A stretch of 57,591 bases of DNA from Bacteroidia bacterium (GCA_025362575.1 JANYIQ010000223.1:1-57591), one strand, 5' to 3'; positions 23,328-33,447 are shown, numbered from the stretch's first letter. The notes: generated by a model from the sequence alone, not told the origin. Numbers and translations are program-made.

Positions 23328-23483
23328 ATGGGAAAAGGAGATCAACGTTCAAAACGCGGAAAAATCCACATCGGATCATTCGGGGTAACCCGCAAACGCA
23401 AAAAAAAGGTAACTGCTGCAGCTGCGAAATCAGCGCCTAAAAAGGCAAGCGCAAAAAAGGCGGCTAAAAAAGCAGCCAAATAA
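23328..23483 (+). CDS. 30S ribosomal protein Thx-like small protein
   Basis: A 51-residue, very basic protein starting MGKGDQRSKRGKIHIGSFG, the conserved core of the bacterial Thx family, followed by a Lys/Ala-rich tail. In Thermus, Thx fills a cavity in the 30S head. The start has a normal spacing from an upstream AT-rich promoter-like region, and a strong terminator follows the stop directly. The gene stands alone on the plus strand between rnpA and the Bax-inhibitor-like gene. Confidence 0.9.
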   Translation: MGKGDQRSKRGKIHIGSFGVTRKRKKKVTAAAAKSAPKKASAKKAAKKAAK

Positions 23484-23486
23484 AAA

Positions 23487-23519
23487 AGAGCCGCCCATAA
23501 TTGGAGCGGCTCTTTTTTT
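23487..23519 (+). terminator. Rho-independent terminator after thx
   Basis: The stem AGAGCCGC/GCGGCTCT with an 11-nt loop is followed by seven T on the plus strand and preceded by a run of A, so it can also end the minus-strand transcript of the Bax-inhibitor-like gene. Confidence 0.85.
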
Positions 23520-23546
23520 GATCTTCTTTTACAAGAAGTCTAAGTT

Positions 23547-24281
23547 TTAATCTTTTCTGCCGCCGAATAAACGAAGCAGGTATAAAAAGATGTTGATGAA
23601 ATCCAGATAAAGAGTTAATGCTCCCATGATCGCCATTTTCTTAAATGGTGTACTTCCATCATCTTCGTTAGAAAGATTTTTGATCTTCTGAACATCGTAA
23701 GCAGTTAAGCCTGTGAAAATGATCACGCCTAAAATACTGCAGATATAACTCATGGTATCGCTATGCGTGAACATGTTGATCAATGAGGCTATAACAATAC
23801 CAATTAAACCGATCATTAATAAACTTCCCATTTTGGTAAGGTCTGTTTTAGTAGTGTAACCGGCAATTGCCATTACAGCGAACAATGCAACTGAGCTTAA
23901 GAATACATTGATGATAGAACCTAAATTGTAAACGATAAAGATAAAGCTTAAGCTGATCCCGTTTACTGCTGCATAAGCTAAGAACACGCCGATCAAAGCA
24001 GGATACGATAATTTATTAAAGCCAAAAGACATTAATAGAACGAAACCTAATGGCGCAAACATTACCACCCAGGCTAAAGTTGACATTTGAACACCTGTTT
24101 CTGTTTCTGTAAAAAGTAAACGTAACAGATCCGGAACAAATGCGAACATTAAAGACGAAGCTGTGGTCATAGCTAAAGCTAATGTCATCCATGAAAATAC
24201 TGAGCGCAATAAAGTTGTTTGATTTACAATTGTAGCATCCTGAATATTATTAATATTGGTGCTTCTGAAGTTGTTATCCAT
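23547..24281 (-). CDS. Bax inhibitor-1/YccA-family membrane protein
   Basis: A 244-residue protein starting MDNNFRSTN at 24279-24281. A longer frame from 24308 would begin at the promoter, so it is rejected. Seven hydrophobic segments fill residues about 30-240, and the C-terminal motif L-T-A-Y-D-V-Q-K-I-K and the final D-F-I-N-I-F segment are family marks. Members of this family act as pH-sensitive calcium leak channels or modulators of membrane proteases (YccA on FtsH). Which role applies here is unknown. A perfect promoter lies just upstream. Confidence 0.9.
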   Translation of the reverse strand: MDNNFRSTNINNIQDATIVNQTTLLRSVFSWMTLALAMTTASSLMFAFVPDLLRLLFTETETGVQMSTLAWVVMFAPLGFVLLMSFGFNKLSYPALIGVFLAYAAVNGISLSFIFIVYNLGSIINVFLSSVALFAVMAIAGYTTKTDLTKMGSLLMIGLIGIVIASLINMFTHSDTMSYICSILGVIIFTGLTAYDVQKIKNLSNEDDGSTPFKKMAIMGALTLYLDFINIFLYLLRLFGGRKD

Positions 24282-24305
24282 TTTGTTGTTTTTAAAATTA
24301 CACTT

Positions 24306-24336
24306 CAAATGTACGGATTTTAAAAGGTTTTGTCAA
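24306..24336 (-). promoter_or_regulatory. Promoter of the Bax-inhibitor-1-like gene
   Basis: On the minus strand TTGAC (24332-24336) is followed after suitable spacing (20 nt from TTG) by TACATTTG (24306-24313), a perfect TAnnTTTG Bacteroidota -7 element. Transcription should begin near 24300, which sets the start codon at 24281. The upstream element overlaps the stop codon of the OmpA-like gene. Confidence 0.75.
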
Positions 24337-25535
24337 TATTCGAGTACAAGCACCTCTACCCTTCGGTTTTGCTCCTGCTGAGCTTCTGAAGCATTTTCCC
24401 AATCCGGAAACAGCATTTCCTTGCATCCTTTACCAAGTGTTTTAATTCGTTCGGCCTTTATACCTTTTGAAACCAGAAACCCTTTTATTCTTTCAGCCCT
24501 TTGCTCCGAAAGCACCTGCACGCCTTGTAAACAGCCGTTTGTGTGTCCCTCGATCTGAATAATAAGACTCTTGTTTCGATGCATTAGTTTATATAAATTA
24601 TTAATGGAAGGTACAGCCGCAGGAATATATTGCGGAGAACCGCCCAAAAAATTGATGGTTCCAATGGGATGCCGCGCGCCTTTACGAAGCTGCGGCAAAA
24701 TTGTTTTAATGTTTTTTAACGTTCCTGTGTCTTTCAAAAACACGTTTTTAGAATACGTGAAAGAGCTGTCGTTGTAAAAATTTAACACATAATTGACCTT
24801 TGCCCTTAAATGCGTATTGATCTCGTATGTTCCATCGCTTTTGCTTTTGGCAAGTTCCACAGTATCGCCTTTGGCATTGGTTAATGCAATATCTGCCATA
24901 ACCGGAATGTTTTTTTCGTTGGTGATCACACCTTTTATCTGAACAGGTTCTTCAAAGTAAAACTGAATAGTGTGCCCATCGCCATTATCATAAACGTTAT
25001 CGAGTACCAGATAATAAACCTCGCCTTTGTTTACTATTAATTCTTTTACAAAGGCATCACCTATTCCTTCTTTCACCAATTCCTTTTTGCCCTTGTATCC
25101 CATTCCGGTCTTTCCTTCTATGTCTTCCTTATCTCTTGAAATGCAAGCCCGAACCGGCTTTACCTTATGTTTAATATCCCTGCAAAAACTCGAATCATTA
25201 TCCGCTTTGAACAGCATAAAATCATAATCATCATCTTTTTTAGTTGGAATGATATTAAAACATAGATGCCCCGAAGCATTCATTTTTAACTTGTACCAGG
25301 CACTGTGATGTTCTTTTTCAAAAGCAAATTTTGTGCGGAGCAAATGTTCACTGATCTCCTGTTTATTTCCTTCATTTTTTGGAGAAATGGTTGGCCCGAT
25401 CTTAGTTGTACTGCCAACAACAACCGATCTTGCGGTTTCGCAATCGCAAAATACCGTGTCTAATTTTACCTTTTGAGCAAAAACAGAACAGGAAATAAAT
25501 ATGAGAAACAGAAACCTCACAGGTTTATAATGCAA
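24333..25535 (-). CDS. OmpA-family outer-membrane protein
   Basis: A 400-residue protein with a signal peptide ending S-V-F-A-Q near residue 21. The middle contains a repeat-free beta-rich region and a carboxypeptidase-regulatory-like segment (V-I-T-N-E-K-N-I-P-V-M-A-D-I). The C-terminal 110 residues form an OmpA peptidoglycan-binding domain with I-E-G-H-T-N-G and S-E-Q-R-A-E-R-I ... R-R-V-E-V-L-V. It likely links the outer membrane to peptidoglycan. It does not appear to be in an operon with its neighbours. Confidence 0.88.
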   Translation of the reverse strand: MHYKPVRFLFLIFISCSVFAQKVKLDTVFCDCETARSVVVGSTTKIGPTISPKNEGNKQEISEHLLRTKFAFEKEHHSAWYKLKMNASGHLCFNIIPTKKDDDYDFMLFKADNDSSFCRDIKHKVKPVRACISRDKEDIEGKTGMGYKGKKELVKEGIGDAFVKELIVNKGEVYYLVLDNVYDNGDGHTIQFYFEEPVQIKGVITNEKNIPVMADIALTNAKGDTVELAKSKSDGTYEINTHLRAKVNYVLNFYNDSSFTYSKNVFLKDTGTLKNIKTILPQLRKGARHPIGTINFLGGSPQYIPAAVPSINNLYKLMHRNKSLIIQIEGHTNGCLQGVQVLSEQRAERIKGFLVSKGIKAERIKTLGKGCKEMLFPDWENASEAQQEQNRRVEVLVLEY

Positions 25536-25569
25536 TTAAACAGATTAGTGACAAAAAAACACGAATAAA

Positions 25570-25607
25570 AAACCCCGTCATCGTGAGCTATACGAACGAC
25601 AGGGTTT
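25570..25607 (-). terminator. Terminator after odhB
   Basis: AAACCC-C-GTC pairs with GAC-A-GGGTTT with one mismatch, and a T-run follows on the minus strand. It closes the odhA-odhB transcript. Confidence 0.75.
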
Positions 25608-25624
25608 CTATTTAAAATCTAAAC

Positions 25625-26878
25625 TTACAATCCCAATAAGATCTCTTCCGGATTCTTGCCTCCAAACAACATTTTGTTCGGATTCTCAAGCATTTCTTTC
25701 ACTTTTACAAGGAAACCAACGCTCTCTCTTCCATCAATGATTCGGTGATCGTAGCTTAATGCCACATACATCATCGGGCGAATTTTTACCTCTCCGTTAA
25801 TCGCCATTGGTCTTTCCACAACATTGTGCATTCCTAAAATTGCGCTTTGCGGCGGATTGATAATTGGCGTACTCATCATGCTTCCAAAAACTCCGCCATT
25901 CGTAATTGTAAATGTTCCGCCTTCCATATCAGGAATGGTTAATTTTCCATCGCGGGCTTTTATGGCAAGATCCTTAATTCCTAATTCAATTTGAGCTAAA
26001 CTCATCAATTCTGCATTACGTAAAACAGGAACCATTAATCCTTTTGGTGCGCTCACTGCAATTCCAATATCGCAATATTTGTTGTATACGATCTCTTCTC
26101 CATCGATCATTCCGTTCACAGCAGGATAATGATACAATGCTTCGGTAACCGCTTTTGTAAAGAAACTCATGAAACCAATATTGCTTCCGTAAACCTCCTT
26201 GAATTTATCTTTGTATTTGGCACGGATCGCGTAAATGGCGCTCATATCAACTTCGTTAAAGGTAGTTAACATTGCTGTTTCGTTCTTAACCGCTACCAAA
26301 CGCTTGGCGACAACTTTACGAAGATTGGTCATTTTAACGCGATCTTTATCTCTTCCGCCTTTCCAGCTATTGCTTAATACTTCTGTAGCTGTTGGCAAAC
26401 CGTTAGATAATGCCGCCAAAACATCTTGTTTGGTAATTCTGCCGTCTTTACCGGTTCCATTTAATTGATTTGGCTTAATGTTATTTTCGGCCATTAATTT
26501 TGTCGCAGCCGGACTTGTAGTTCCTGTAGCATAACCGGAGGTTGAGCTTGTCGAAACCGGTGTTTCCACTTTTTTCTCTTCTTTCTTTGCTTCAACCTTC
26601 GCTTCTGCTTTTGGAGTTTTTGCTTTTGCCTCAGGTTTGAAAGACGTATCTATTTTTAAAACTACTTGTCCGACTTTTACTGTATCGCCTTCGGCAGCCA
26701 ATAATTCGATCTTGCCGGATTCTTCAGCATTCAAGGTTAAGGTTGCTTTGTCTGAATCAATTTCAGCAAGCACTTCATCTTTTTCAACTACATCACCTGT
26801 TTGTTTTACCCAGCGTGCAATTATAACTTCTGTGATCGATTCACCCGGACTTGGAACTTTTAATTCTACTATTGCCAT
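25625..26878 (-). CDS. odhB: 2-oxoglutarate dehydrogenase E2 (dihydrolipoyl succinyltransferase)
   Basis: A 417-residue protein. One N-terminal lipoyl domain carries the D-S-D-K-A-T-L lipoylation site (Lys near 44). A Pro/Ala/Lys-rich linker, a peripheral-subunit-binding domain (about 122-155) and the catalytic domain with D-H-R-I-I-D-G-R-E follow. It moves the succinyl group to CoA. It lies 63 bp downstream of odhA on the same strand, the usual operon for the 2-oxoglutarate dehydrogenase complex. Confidence 0.96.
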   Translation of the reverse strand: MAIVELKVPSPGESITEVIIARWVKQTGDVVEKDEVLAEIDSDKATLTLNAEESGKIELLAAEGDTVKVGQVVLKIDTSFKPEAKAKTPKAEAKVEAKKEEKKVETPVSTSSTSGYATGTTSPAATKLMAENNIKPNQLNGTGKDGRITKQDVLAALSNGLPTATEVLSNSWKGGRDKDRVKMTNLRKVVAKRLVAVKNETAMLTTFNEVDMSAIYAIRAKYKDKFKEVYGSNIGFMSFFTKAVTEALYHYPAVNGMIDGEEIVYNKYCDIGIAVSAPKGLMVPVLRNAELMSLAQIELGIKDLAIKARDGKLTIPDMEGGTFTITNGGVFGSMMSTPIINPPQSAILGMHNVVERPMAINGEVKIRPMMYVALSYDHRIIDGRESVGFLVKVKEMLENPNKMLFGGKNPEEILLGL

Positions 26879-26941
26879 ATTTTTAATTTTGAATTGGTGA
26901 GTTGTGAGTTGGTGAATTTACCAACACAAAACTTAATTTTT

Positions 26942-29665
26942 TTATTTTACTAAAACTTTCGTGAAAACTGAACTCATTATTTCTTCATTCTCTGCAGCGT
27001 GACGTTTTGCAAAGCCGGTTGCAGGCGAAGCGGCTGCATGTCTTCCAATGTATTTCAGATTCAAGGGACGAACTGCATACATAACGTGTTTCCACGGACC
27101 AGCATTTTCAGTTTCTTCCTGAACCCACATGAAATCTTTTGCGTTAGAATATTTTTTTAAAATAGCCTGAACCTGTTTTAAAGGGAAAGGATACAATTGT
27201 TCGATACGAATAAATGCAACATCATCTGCTTTTTCTTTTTCTCTGCGTTCGATCAGATCGTAATATATCTTACCACAGCAAAATGCCAATCGTGTTACTT
27301 TTTTTGCATCTGCTGCTTCATCGTCCAATACTTCTTTGAAACCACCCGTAGTGAAGTCTTTCAATTTACTTACACAAGAAGGATATCTCAATAATTTTTT
27401 CGGAGTAAAACAGATCAATGGTTTACGGAAATCGTGTTTCAACTGACGGCGAATGGCGTGAAATTGCTGAGCCGGAGTTGTTGCATTAATAATGTACATG
27501 TTATTATCAGCACACAACTGCAAGAAACGTTCCATTCGCGCCGAAGAGTGTTCTGGGCCCTGACCTTCATAACCGTGCGGAAGCAATATCACCAGACCGT
27601 TCCAGCGTTTCCATTTATTTTCAGCCGAACACAAGTATTGATCAATGATGATTTGTGCACCATTAAAGAAATCGCCAAACTGCGCTTCCCAAATGGTTAA
27701 TATATTTGGTGACGCAAACGCGTAACCGTATTCAAATCCAAGAACACCGTATTCACTCAACAAAGAATTGAAAATTCTCAGATCGCCTTTTGCACCAATG
27801 TTATTCAATGGAGTATATTCCTCTTCACTATCTTCAATTTTTACAACAGCATGGCGGTGCGAAAACGTTCCGCGCTCAACATCTTGACCGCTAAAACGCA
27901 CCGGAAAACCTTCCGACATCAGCGTTGCATAGGCCAAAAGTTCTCCCATTGCCCAATCGTAATTATCGTTGGCGATCATGTTCTTTCGATCATCGAACAC
28001 TTTTAAGATCTTATTGAAGAATTTTTTATCCTTTGGTAACTCAGTTGTTTTTTTAGCTAGATCTAAGAATAACTTTTCTTTTACTGAAGTATCCGGAGAC
28101 GATTCAAAATCGGTGTCTTTTGGAATGTGAACACCTTTCCATGAACCCTCCAAGAATGAAGTGACCTTGGTAGTTTCGGTTTTACGGGCCTCATCTAAAT
28201 TGCTATCGAGTTCAGCTTTCAATTTACTTTCAATTTCTTTTGCCTCTGCAAATAAGCTCGCATCATCCGTTTCCAGTTTTTTTACATAAATGTCTTTTGG
28301 ATTTGGATGTGCGGCAATGGCCTTGTATAACACGGGTTGAGTGAAACGAGGTTCATCACCTTCGTTATGCCCGTATTTACGGTAACACAAAACATCAATG
28401 AAAACGTCGCGATGAAAGGTTTGACGGAATTCCATTGCCAGTTTTGAAATGAAACACAAAGCTTCAACATCATCACCATTCACGTGAAACACCGGTGATA
28501 GAACAACTTTAGCAACATCCGTACAATAGGTGGATGAACGTGCATCCAAAAAGTTAGTGGTAAATCCGATCTGATTATTTACAATGAAATGAACTGTTCC
28601 GCCGGTTTTATAGGCTTCGAGCTGACTCATTTGAAGTACTTCGTAAACAATGCCCTGGCCTGCAATGGCGGCATCGCCGTGCATTAAAATAGGACAAACT
28701 TTAGAAAAATCGCCTTTGTGAAGGTTATCTATTTTTGCACGCGCAATTCCTTCTACAACGGGATTCACTGTTTCCAAATGCGAAGGATTTGGCGTTAAGC
28801 TCATGTGAACTTTTTTACCATCCGCCGTCACTTGATCAGATGAATAACCCATGTGATATTTTACGTCACCATCAAATAACGAATCTTCGCTTGGTCTTCC
28901 TTCAAACTCAGTAAAAACATCTTTGTACGTTTTGTGCATGATGTTAGTAAGGATATTCAATCGCCCGCGATGCGGCATACCGATCACATAATCTTCAATA
29001 CCCAAATTAATACCATGATTGATAAGCGCATTAAGTGCCGGTATCAGTGTTTCTCCACCTTCTAAAGAAAACCGTTTTTGCCCAACGAATTTAGTGTGCA
29101 AATAATTTTCAAACACAACCGCTTGTGTTAACTTTTCGAGTATAACACGTTTTTCATCTTTGGAAAAACTTGGTGTGTTGCGGCTTTTTTCCATGCGTTC
29201 CTGCAGCCATTTGATCACCTGTGGTTCGCGCACAAACATATATTCGGCACCAATACTCTGGCAATAGGTTTGTTCAAGGTGCGCAATAATATCTTTTAAT
29301 TTTGCAGCGCCTATTCCGATCTCATTTCCCGCCTGAAAAACGGTTTCAAGATCTTTTTCGCTTAAACCGAAATTCACAAGATCCAATGTTGGCTCATAAG
29401 TTCTTCGTGTACGAACCGGATTGGTTTTGGTGAATAAATGGCCACGCTGACGATATCCTGCTATTAAGCCGATTACTTTAAATTCTTTAGAAACGTTCTC
29501 TGGAATTGCCCCGCCATCGGAACTATAATTACTGCTTGCAAATTCAAAGCCTTTAAAAAAATCTCTCCACGAAGCGTCAACAGAGTTTACGTCCTGTAAA
29601 TAGTGCTGATACAAGCTTTCAATGGCCGTAATATCACTGGTTCCTATGTATGAAAATTTGTCCAT
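26942..29665 (-). CDS. odhA: 2-oxoglutarate dehydrogenase E1
   Basis: A 907-residue, thiamine-diphosphate-dependent E1 enzyme of normal family length. The N-terminus has the short E2-binding helix (Y-I-G-T-S-D-I-T-A-I-E-S-L-Y-Q-H-Y), then the catalytic core with G-M-P-H-R-G-R-L-N-I-L, H-G-D-A-A-I-A-G-Q-G and the pyrimidine-binding half with G-Q-D-V-E-R-G-T-F-S-H-R. It decarboxylates 2-oxoglutarate in the TCA cycle. A promoter-like element lies just upstream and odhB follows. Confidence 0.97.
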   Translation of the reverse strand: MDKFSYIGTSDITAIESLYQHYLQDVNSVDASWRDFFKGFEFASSNYSSDGGAIPENVSKEFKVIGLIAGYRQRGHLFTKTNPVRTRRTYEPTLDLVNFGLSEKDLETVFQAGNEIGIGAAKLKDIIAHLEQTYCQSIGAEYMFVREPQVIKWLQERMEKSRNTPSFSKDEKRVILEKLTQAVVFENYLHTKFVGQKRFSLEGGETLIPALNALINHGINLGIEDYVIGMPHRGRLNILTNIMHKTYKDVFTEFEGRPSEDSLFDGDVKYHMGYSSDQVTADGKKVHMSLTPNPSHLETVNPVVEGIARAKIDNLHKGDFSKVCPILMHGDAAIAGQGIVYEVLQMSQLEAYKTGGTVHFIVNNQIGFTTNFLDARSSTYCTDVAKVVLSPVFHVNGDDVEALCFISKLAMEFRQTFHRDVFIDVLCYRKYGHNEGDEPRFTQPVLYKAIAAHPNPKDIYVKKLETDDASLFAEAKEIESKLKAELDSNLDEARKTETTKVTSFLEGSWKGVHIPKDTDFESSPDTSVKEKLFLDLAKKTTELPKDKKFFNKILKVFDDRKNMIANDNYDWAMGELLAYATLMSEGFPVRFSGQDVERGTFSHRHAVVKIEDSEEEYTPLNNIGAKGDLRIFNSLLSEYGVLGFEYGYAFASPNILTIWEAQFGDFFNGAQIIIDQYLCSAENKWKRWNGLVILLPHGYEGQGPEHSSARMERFLQLCADNNMYIINATTPAQQFHAIRRQLKHDFRKPLICFTPKKLLRYPSCVSKLKDFTTGGFKEVLDDEAADAKKVTRLAFCCGKIYYDLIERREKEKADDVAFIRIEQLYPFPLKQVQAILKKYSNAKDFMWVQEETENAGPWKHVMYAVRPLNLKYIGRHAAASPATGFAKRHAAENEEIMSSVFTKVLVK

Positions 29666-29687
29666 TATTATTTGATTAAGTAGCTAA

Positions 29688-29695
29688 CAAAAATA
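29688..29695 (-). promoter_or_regulatory. -7 promoter element of odhA
   Basis: On the minus strand TATTTTTG fits TAnnTTTG and ends 23 bp before the odhA start codon. No clear -33 box is visible at the expected distance. Confidence 0.5.
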
Positions 29696-29704
29696 GCAAT
29701 TTTA

Positions 29705-30127
29705 ATGGATTTTCGCTTAATTTGTATTGTGAAGCAAAGCTTATTTTTTATACTGTTTTTTTGTACTGTTTTTTCCGGGATTTCTCAGGAAAATCCTAAC
29801 TCCCAGCAGCTTCAAACTTCATTAAAAGTTAAGCAGTTGATCGATAAAAAATCCTCCTATAATCGTCTTAATAGCGGAGAATACGATGGTTATCGCATTA
29901 AGATCCATTTTGGAGCTGACAGGGTCAAGGCACGAGAAATAAAAAATAAATTTCAGGTTAAATTTTCTGATATTATCGCTTACGAAGATTACCAGCAACC
30001 TAACTTTGTAATTAATGTGGGCGATTTCAGAACGAAATTAGAGGCTTTTGAAGCCATGAAAAAAATACAGATCGAATTTCCTGAGTGTTTTATTGTGAAA
30101 AGCAAAATAAAACCAATGCGTCTTTAA
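29705..30127 (+). CDS. SPOR-domain-containing exported protein
   Basis: A 140-residue protein with an N-terminal signal peptide ending near F-S-G-I-S-Q (about 28). The rest is a single SPOR-like repeat domain (about 63-135: Y-R-I-K-I-H-F-G ... F-V-I-N-V-G-D-F-R-T-K-L-E-A). SPOR domains bind denuded septal peptidoglycan strands, so a periplasmic or outer-membrane-associated role in cell wall or division is likely. It is divergent from odhA and 47 bp before the oxidoreductase gene. Confidence 0.8.
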   Translation: MDFRLICIVKQSLFFILFFCTVFSGISQENPNSQQLQTSLKVKQLIDKKSSYNRLNSGEYDGYRIKIHFGADRVKAREIKNKFQVKFSDIIAYEDYQQPNFVINVGDFRTKLEAFEAMKKIQIEFPECFIVKSKIKPMRL

Positions 30128-30174
30128 AAATTTAATTTCATTTTAATGCTCAGTCAAATCCACATTTACTTTAG

Positions 30175-31713
30175 ATGAAAGTTAGCATTATAGGAGCGGG
30201 CATGTCGGGTTTGTGCGCAGGATGTTACCTGCAAATGAATGGCTTTGAAACTGAAATTTTCGAAAAACATTTTATTCCCGGAGGTTTATGCACCAGCTGG
30301 CATAAGAACGGATACACCATCGACGGATGTATCCACTGGATATTAGGAAGTGATGAAGGAAGTTCTTTTCATAAAATGTGGTCGGAAATTCTTGACATGA
30401 AAAAAGTGGAGTTCGTAAATCACGAAGTCCGTTTGGAAATGGAAGTGAAAACCAATTTCAATAAATACGGAAATAAGGTTTTTAAACTTTATACTAATTT
30501 AGATCAGCTTCATAAGTACTTGCTGGATCTTGCCCCGGAAGATGCAAAACCCATCAATGAACTCATCAAATCGATGCGCGTGATGCAGAAATTCGATCTA
30601 CCTCCGGTTATGGATGATCTGCCATTCTTTGAAGCAATGATCCGCGGCATAAAAATGACAAAATATCTGGAATTCTTATACTGGTTCCTGAAATTAAAGA
30701 ACGAGACCAATTATACATTCGCTAAAAAATTAAAAAACAAATTTTTAAGAGAAAGTTTCGAATTGCTTTACGATGGCAACGAAGTAAATATTCTGGTGAT
30801 CACTATGCCGCTTTCTTGCTTCGATAAAAAAAGTGCCGGTTATCCTGTTGGCGGTTCTTTGGAGTTCGCTAAAAAGATCGAGCAGAAATATTTAGAATTG
30901 GGCGGGAAAATTCATTACAAAACACCGGTTAAAAAAATCATCGTTGAAGATGGTGTTGCAAAAGGATTGATCGTTCGCAACGATGTAAAACATGATTCAG
31001 ATATCATCATTTCGGCTGCCGACTGGCACTACACGGTGTTTGAGGCCCTCGAAGGAAAATTCGTGAATCAGCATATGATCGATCTTAAAGACTTAAAAAA
31101 ATTAGAAGTGTTTTATTCGGTAGTACATTTAGGTTTCGGAATTGCAGCTGAGTTAAAAGATCAGCCGCATTTTTCACGTTTTCCATTAAATGAAGTTTTA
31201 GAATTACCGGATGGAACTATTTACGACCGACTCGAAGTGCACGTTTACAATTACGACCCCACCATGGCTCCGAAAGGAAAATCGGCCGTAGTAGTTAGTT
31301 TTTATACCAAGAAAGGTGATTGGTGGATCGACCTTCGTAAAAATGATAGACCAAAATACCGTGAAGTAAAAAAACAATTCACCGCAAAAATTGCGGAGCT
31401 CTTAAAAAAACGCATTCCTAACATTGATGATAAAATTGAGATGAGTGATATGGCAACTCCTGCCACCGTTTATCGTTACACCAATAACTGGAAAGGAAGC
31501 ACACAAGGCTGGTTGCCAGGAGAAAATCTTTTGGCCGCAAGCCCTGTTAATTTTACCTTGCCCGGCTTAAAGAATTTTTATAATTCGAGTCACTGGAACC
31601 AACCGGGCGGCGGTTTACCCATTGCCCTTAAAACAGGAAGGGATATAGCCAAACTGATCTGCAAGCAAAACAAAAAAATATTCACCACTCCGCGACTTAA
31701 AGCCAAAGCATAA
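30175..31713 (+). CDS. CrtI/retinol-saturase-like FAD-dependent oxidoreductase
   Basis: A 512-residue protein. The N-terminus has the dinucleotide-binding motif V-S-I-I-G-A-G-M-S-G-L and the E-K-H-F-I-P-G-G-L-C segment of the phytoene desaturase/isomerase family. The C-terminus has the second family motif with N-S-S-H-W-N-Q-P-G-G-G-L. Members of this family reduce, saturate or isomerise polyenes. The next gene starts 1 nt after its stop. It opens a four-gene cluster with a C45 hydrolase, a PaaK-like ligase and a PlsC-like acyltransferase, so a polyene- or lipid-linked product is likely. Confidence 0.85.
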   Translation: MKVSIIGAGMSGLCAGCYLQMNGFETEIFEKHFIPGGLCTSWHKNGYTIDGCIHWILGSDEGSSFHKMWSEILDMKKVEFVNHEVRLEMEVKTNFNKYGNKVFKLYTNLDQLHKYLLDLAPEDAKPINELIKSMRVMQKFDLPPVMDDLPFFEAMIRGIKMTKYLEFLYWFLKLKNETNYTFAKKLKNKFLRESFELLYDGNEVNILVITMPLSCFDKKSAGYPVGGSLEFAKKIEQKYLELGGKIHYKTPVKKIIVEDGVAKGLIVRNDVKHDSDIIISAADWHYTVFEALEGKFVNQHMIDLKDLKKLEVFYSVVHLGFGIAAELKDQPHFSRFPLNEVLELPDGTIYDRLEVHVYNYDPTMAPKGKSAVVVSFYTKKGDWWIDLRKNDRPKYREVKKQFTAKIAELLKKRIPNIDDKIEMSDMATPATVYRYTNNWKGSTQGWLPGENLLAASPVNFTLPGLKNFYNSSHWNQPGGGLPIALKTGRDIAKLICKQNKKIFTTPRLKAKA

Positions 31714-31714
31714 G

Positions 31715-33418
31715 ATGTTCAGAATACTCATACGGTTTATACGTCGCAGCGTTCTGGTATTACTGGTTCTACTGGCCACATTCGCTATTTACTTCGTTAT
31801 TGCGGTTCAGATAAAAGAGCCCGTAATTGCAGACAGATCGCCTTTGCAATGGAAGCGTGAAGAGATAACACCTTACTTTTTCAAAGTAAAAAATAACTGG
31901 TTAAAGAAAAGTGAAAGCGGCATCTGGGAATTGTATGTTGAAGGAGATGGTTTTGAACGCGGCGCTGCTAATGGAATTTTAACCAAAGAACTTCATGCTT
32001 TTCAGGAAGACGCTTTTGTAAATCAGATAAAAATTTTGGTGCCGGATCTGAATTATCTGAAATTTTTAAAATATTTCGTAGGGTACTTTAACAGACATTT
32101 ACCGGATAACATCATTGAAGAATACCAACAGGAAATTTACGGCATTTCCCAATTTGCGAGTGATAAATACGATTTCATTGCCTCCAAATACCATCGCATT
32201 TTGAATTACCACGGCGCACACGATATTGGACACGCGCTTGCTGATAAGAATATGACCGTTGGCTGTACCTCTTTTAGTGTTTGGAATAAAAAAAGTGCGG
32301 ATGGAAAATTACTGGTTGGAAGAAACTTTGATTTTTACAGCGGCGATGATTTTGCAAAAAATAAAATTGTTCAGTTCACGAATCCAAAAACAGGTTACAA
32401 ATTTGCCACTGTAACCTGGGCAGGCTTTATTGGCGCAGCGAGTGGGATGAACGAAAAAGGAATTACGGTCACCATTAATGCTGCTAAAAGTGAGATCCCA
32501 ACCGATGTGGCTACTCCGATCGCTTTGCTGGCAAGAGAAATTTTGCAATATGCAAAGAACATTAACGAAGCCATTGAGATCGTAAAAAAACGCAAGGTCT
32601 TTGTATCCGAAAGTATTTTAGTAGGAAGTTCTTCCGATAATAAAACCGTGAGCATCGAAAAAACACCTTCACAAATGGATGTTTACGAAGTTGAGAATAC
32701 CGATCAGATCATTTGTCCGAATCATTATCAAGGATCACTGTTTCAGCACGACCTAACTAATTTAAATAACAGAATAGAAAGCTCTTCTTTGTTCAGGCAG
32801 GTGCGTTTAAAAGAATTGCTTGGCAAGAATGATACGATCAATTACACAATTGCCGCACAAATTTTACGCAATCAAAAAGGAATCAACAATAAGAATATTG
32901 GTTTGGGTAATGAGAAAGCCCTGAATCAATTGATCGCACATCATTCCGTAATTTTTAAACCGAAAGACCGTTTAATGTGGGTTTCGGCAAATCCTTATCA
33001 GTGCGGGAAATTTGTTTGCTACGATCTGAATAAAGTATTTTCTAACGCGAAAGAACTGAATGAACAGAAAGAGATCTACGAAACGCAATTGACCATTCCC
33101 GCTGATGAGTTCTTAAAAACAGAAGGTTATAAAAACTTTGTCCTATTTAAAGAGCTTAAACACTACATTCACTTTATAACCAAAGCTCCGGGAGATCTGC
33201 AGCTTCCTAAAAAACTCGAAGACGCTTTCATTGCGTGCAATACTCAGAGTTATTTCATGTGGCAAATATTAGGCGATTATCATAGATCCAAAAAAAACTA
33301 TGATCTGGCTATTAAATATTATCAAACCGCTTTACAAAAAGAAATTGCTACTTTAAAAGAAAAAAAACAGATCGAAGAAAGTTTATCGGATTGCAAAAAC
33401 TCTCATGAAGCAGAATAA
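31715..33418 (+). CDS. C45-family Ntn hydrolase/acyltransferase with membrane anchor and TPR-like tail
   Basis: A 567-residue protein. A hydrophobic N-terminal segment (about 12-33) suggests membrane anchoring or export. The Ntn hydrolase core follows, with Cys184 in V-G-C-T-S-F-S as probable autocatalytic nucleophile. G-R-N-F-D-F, G-M-N-E-K-G and C-P-N-H-Y are further marks of C45 acyltransferases. The last 60 residues (L-G-D-Y-H-R-S-K-K-N-Y-D-L-A-I-K-Y-Y) form a TPR-like repeat. Possible reactions are amide hydrolysis or acyl transfer on a lipid. Confidence 0.82.
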   Translation: MFRILIRFIRRSVLVLLVLLATFAIYFVIAVQIKEPVIADRSPLQWKREEITPYFFKVKNNWLKKSESGIWELYVEGDGFERGAANGILTKELHAFQEDAFVNQIKILVPDLNYLKFLKYFVGYFNRHLPDNIIEEYQQEIYGISQFASDKYDFIASKYHRILNYHGAHDIGHALADKNMTVGCTSFSVWNKKSADGKLLVGRNFDFYSGDDFAKNKIVQFTNPKTGYKFATVTWAGFIGAASGMNEKGITVTINAAKSEIPTDVATPIALLAREILQYAKNINEAIEIVKKRKVFVSESILVGSSSDNKTVSIEKTPSQMDVYEVENTDQIICPNHYQGSLFQHDLTNLNNRIESSSLFRQVRLKELLGKNDTINYTIAAQILRNQKGINNKNIGLGNEKALNQLIAHHSVIFKPKDRLMWVSANPYQCGKFVCYDLNKVFSNAKELNEQKEIYETQLTIPADEFLKTEGYKNFVLFKELKHYIHFITKAPGDLQLPKKLEDAFIACNTQSYFMWQILGDYHRSKKNYDLAIKYYQTALQKEIATLKEKKQIEESLSDCKNSHEAE

Positions 33419-33447
33419 ATACACTTCATGATAAAATAGAATTAAAA

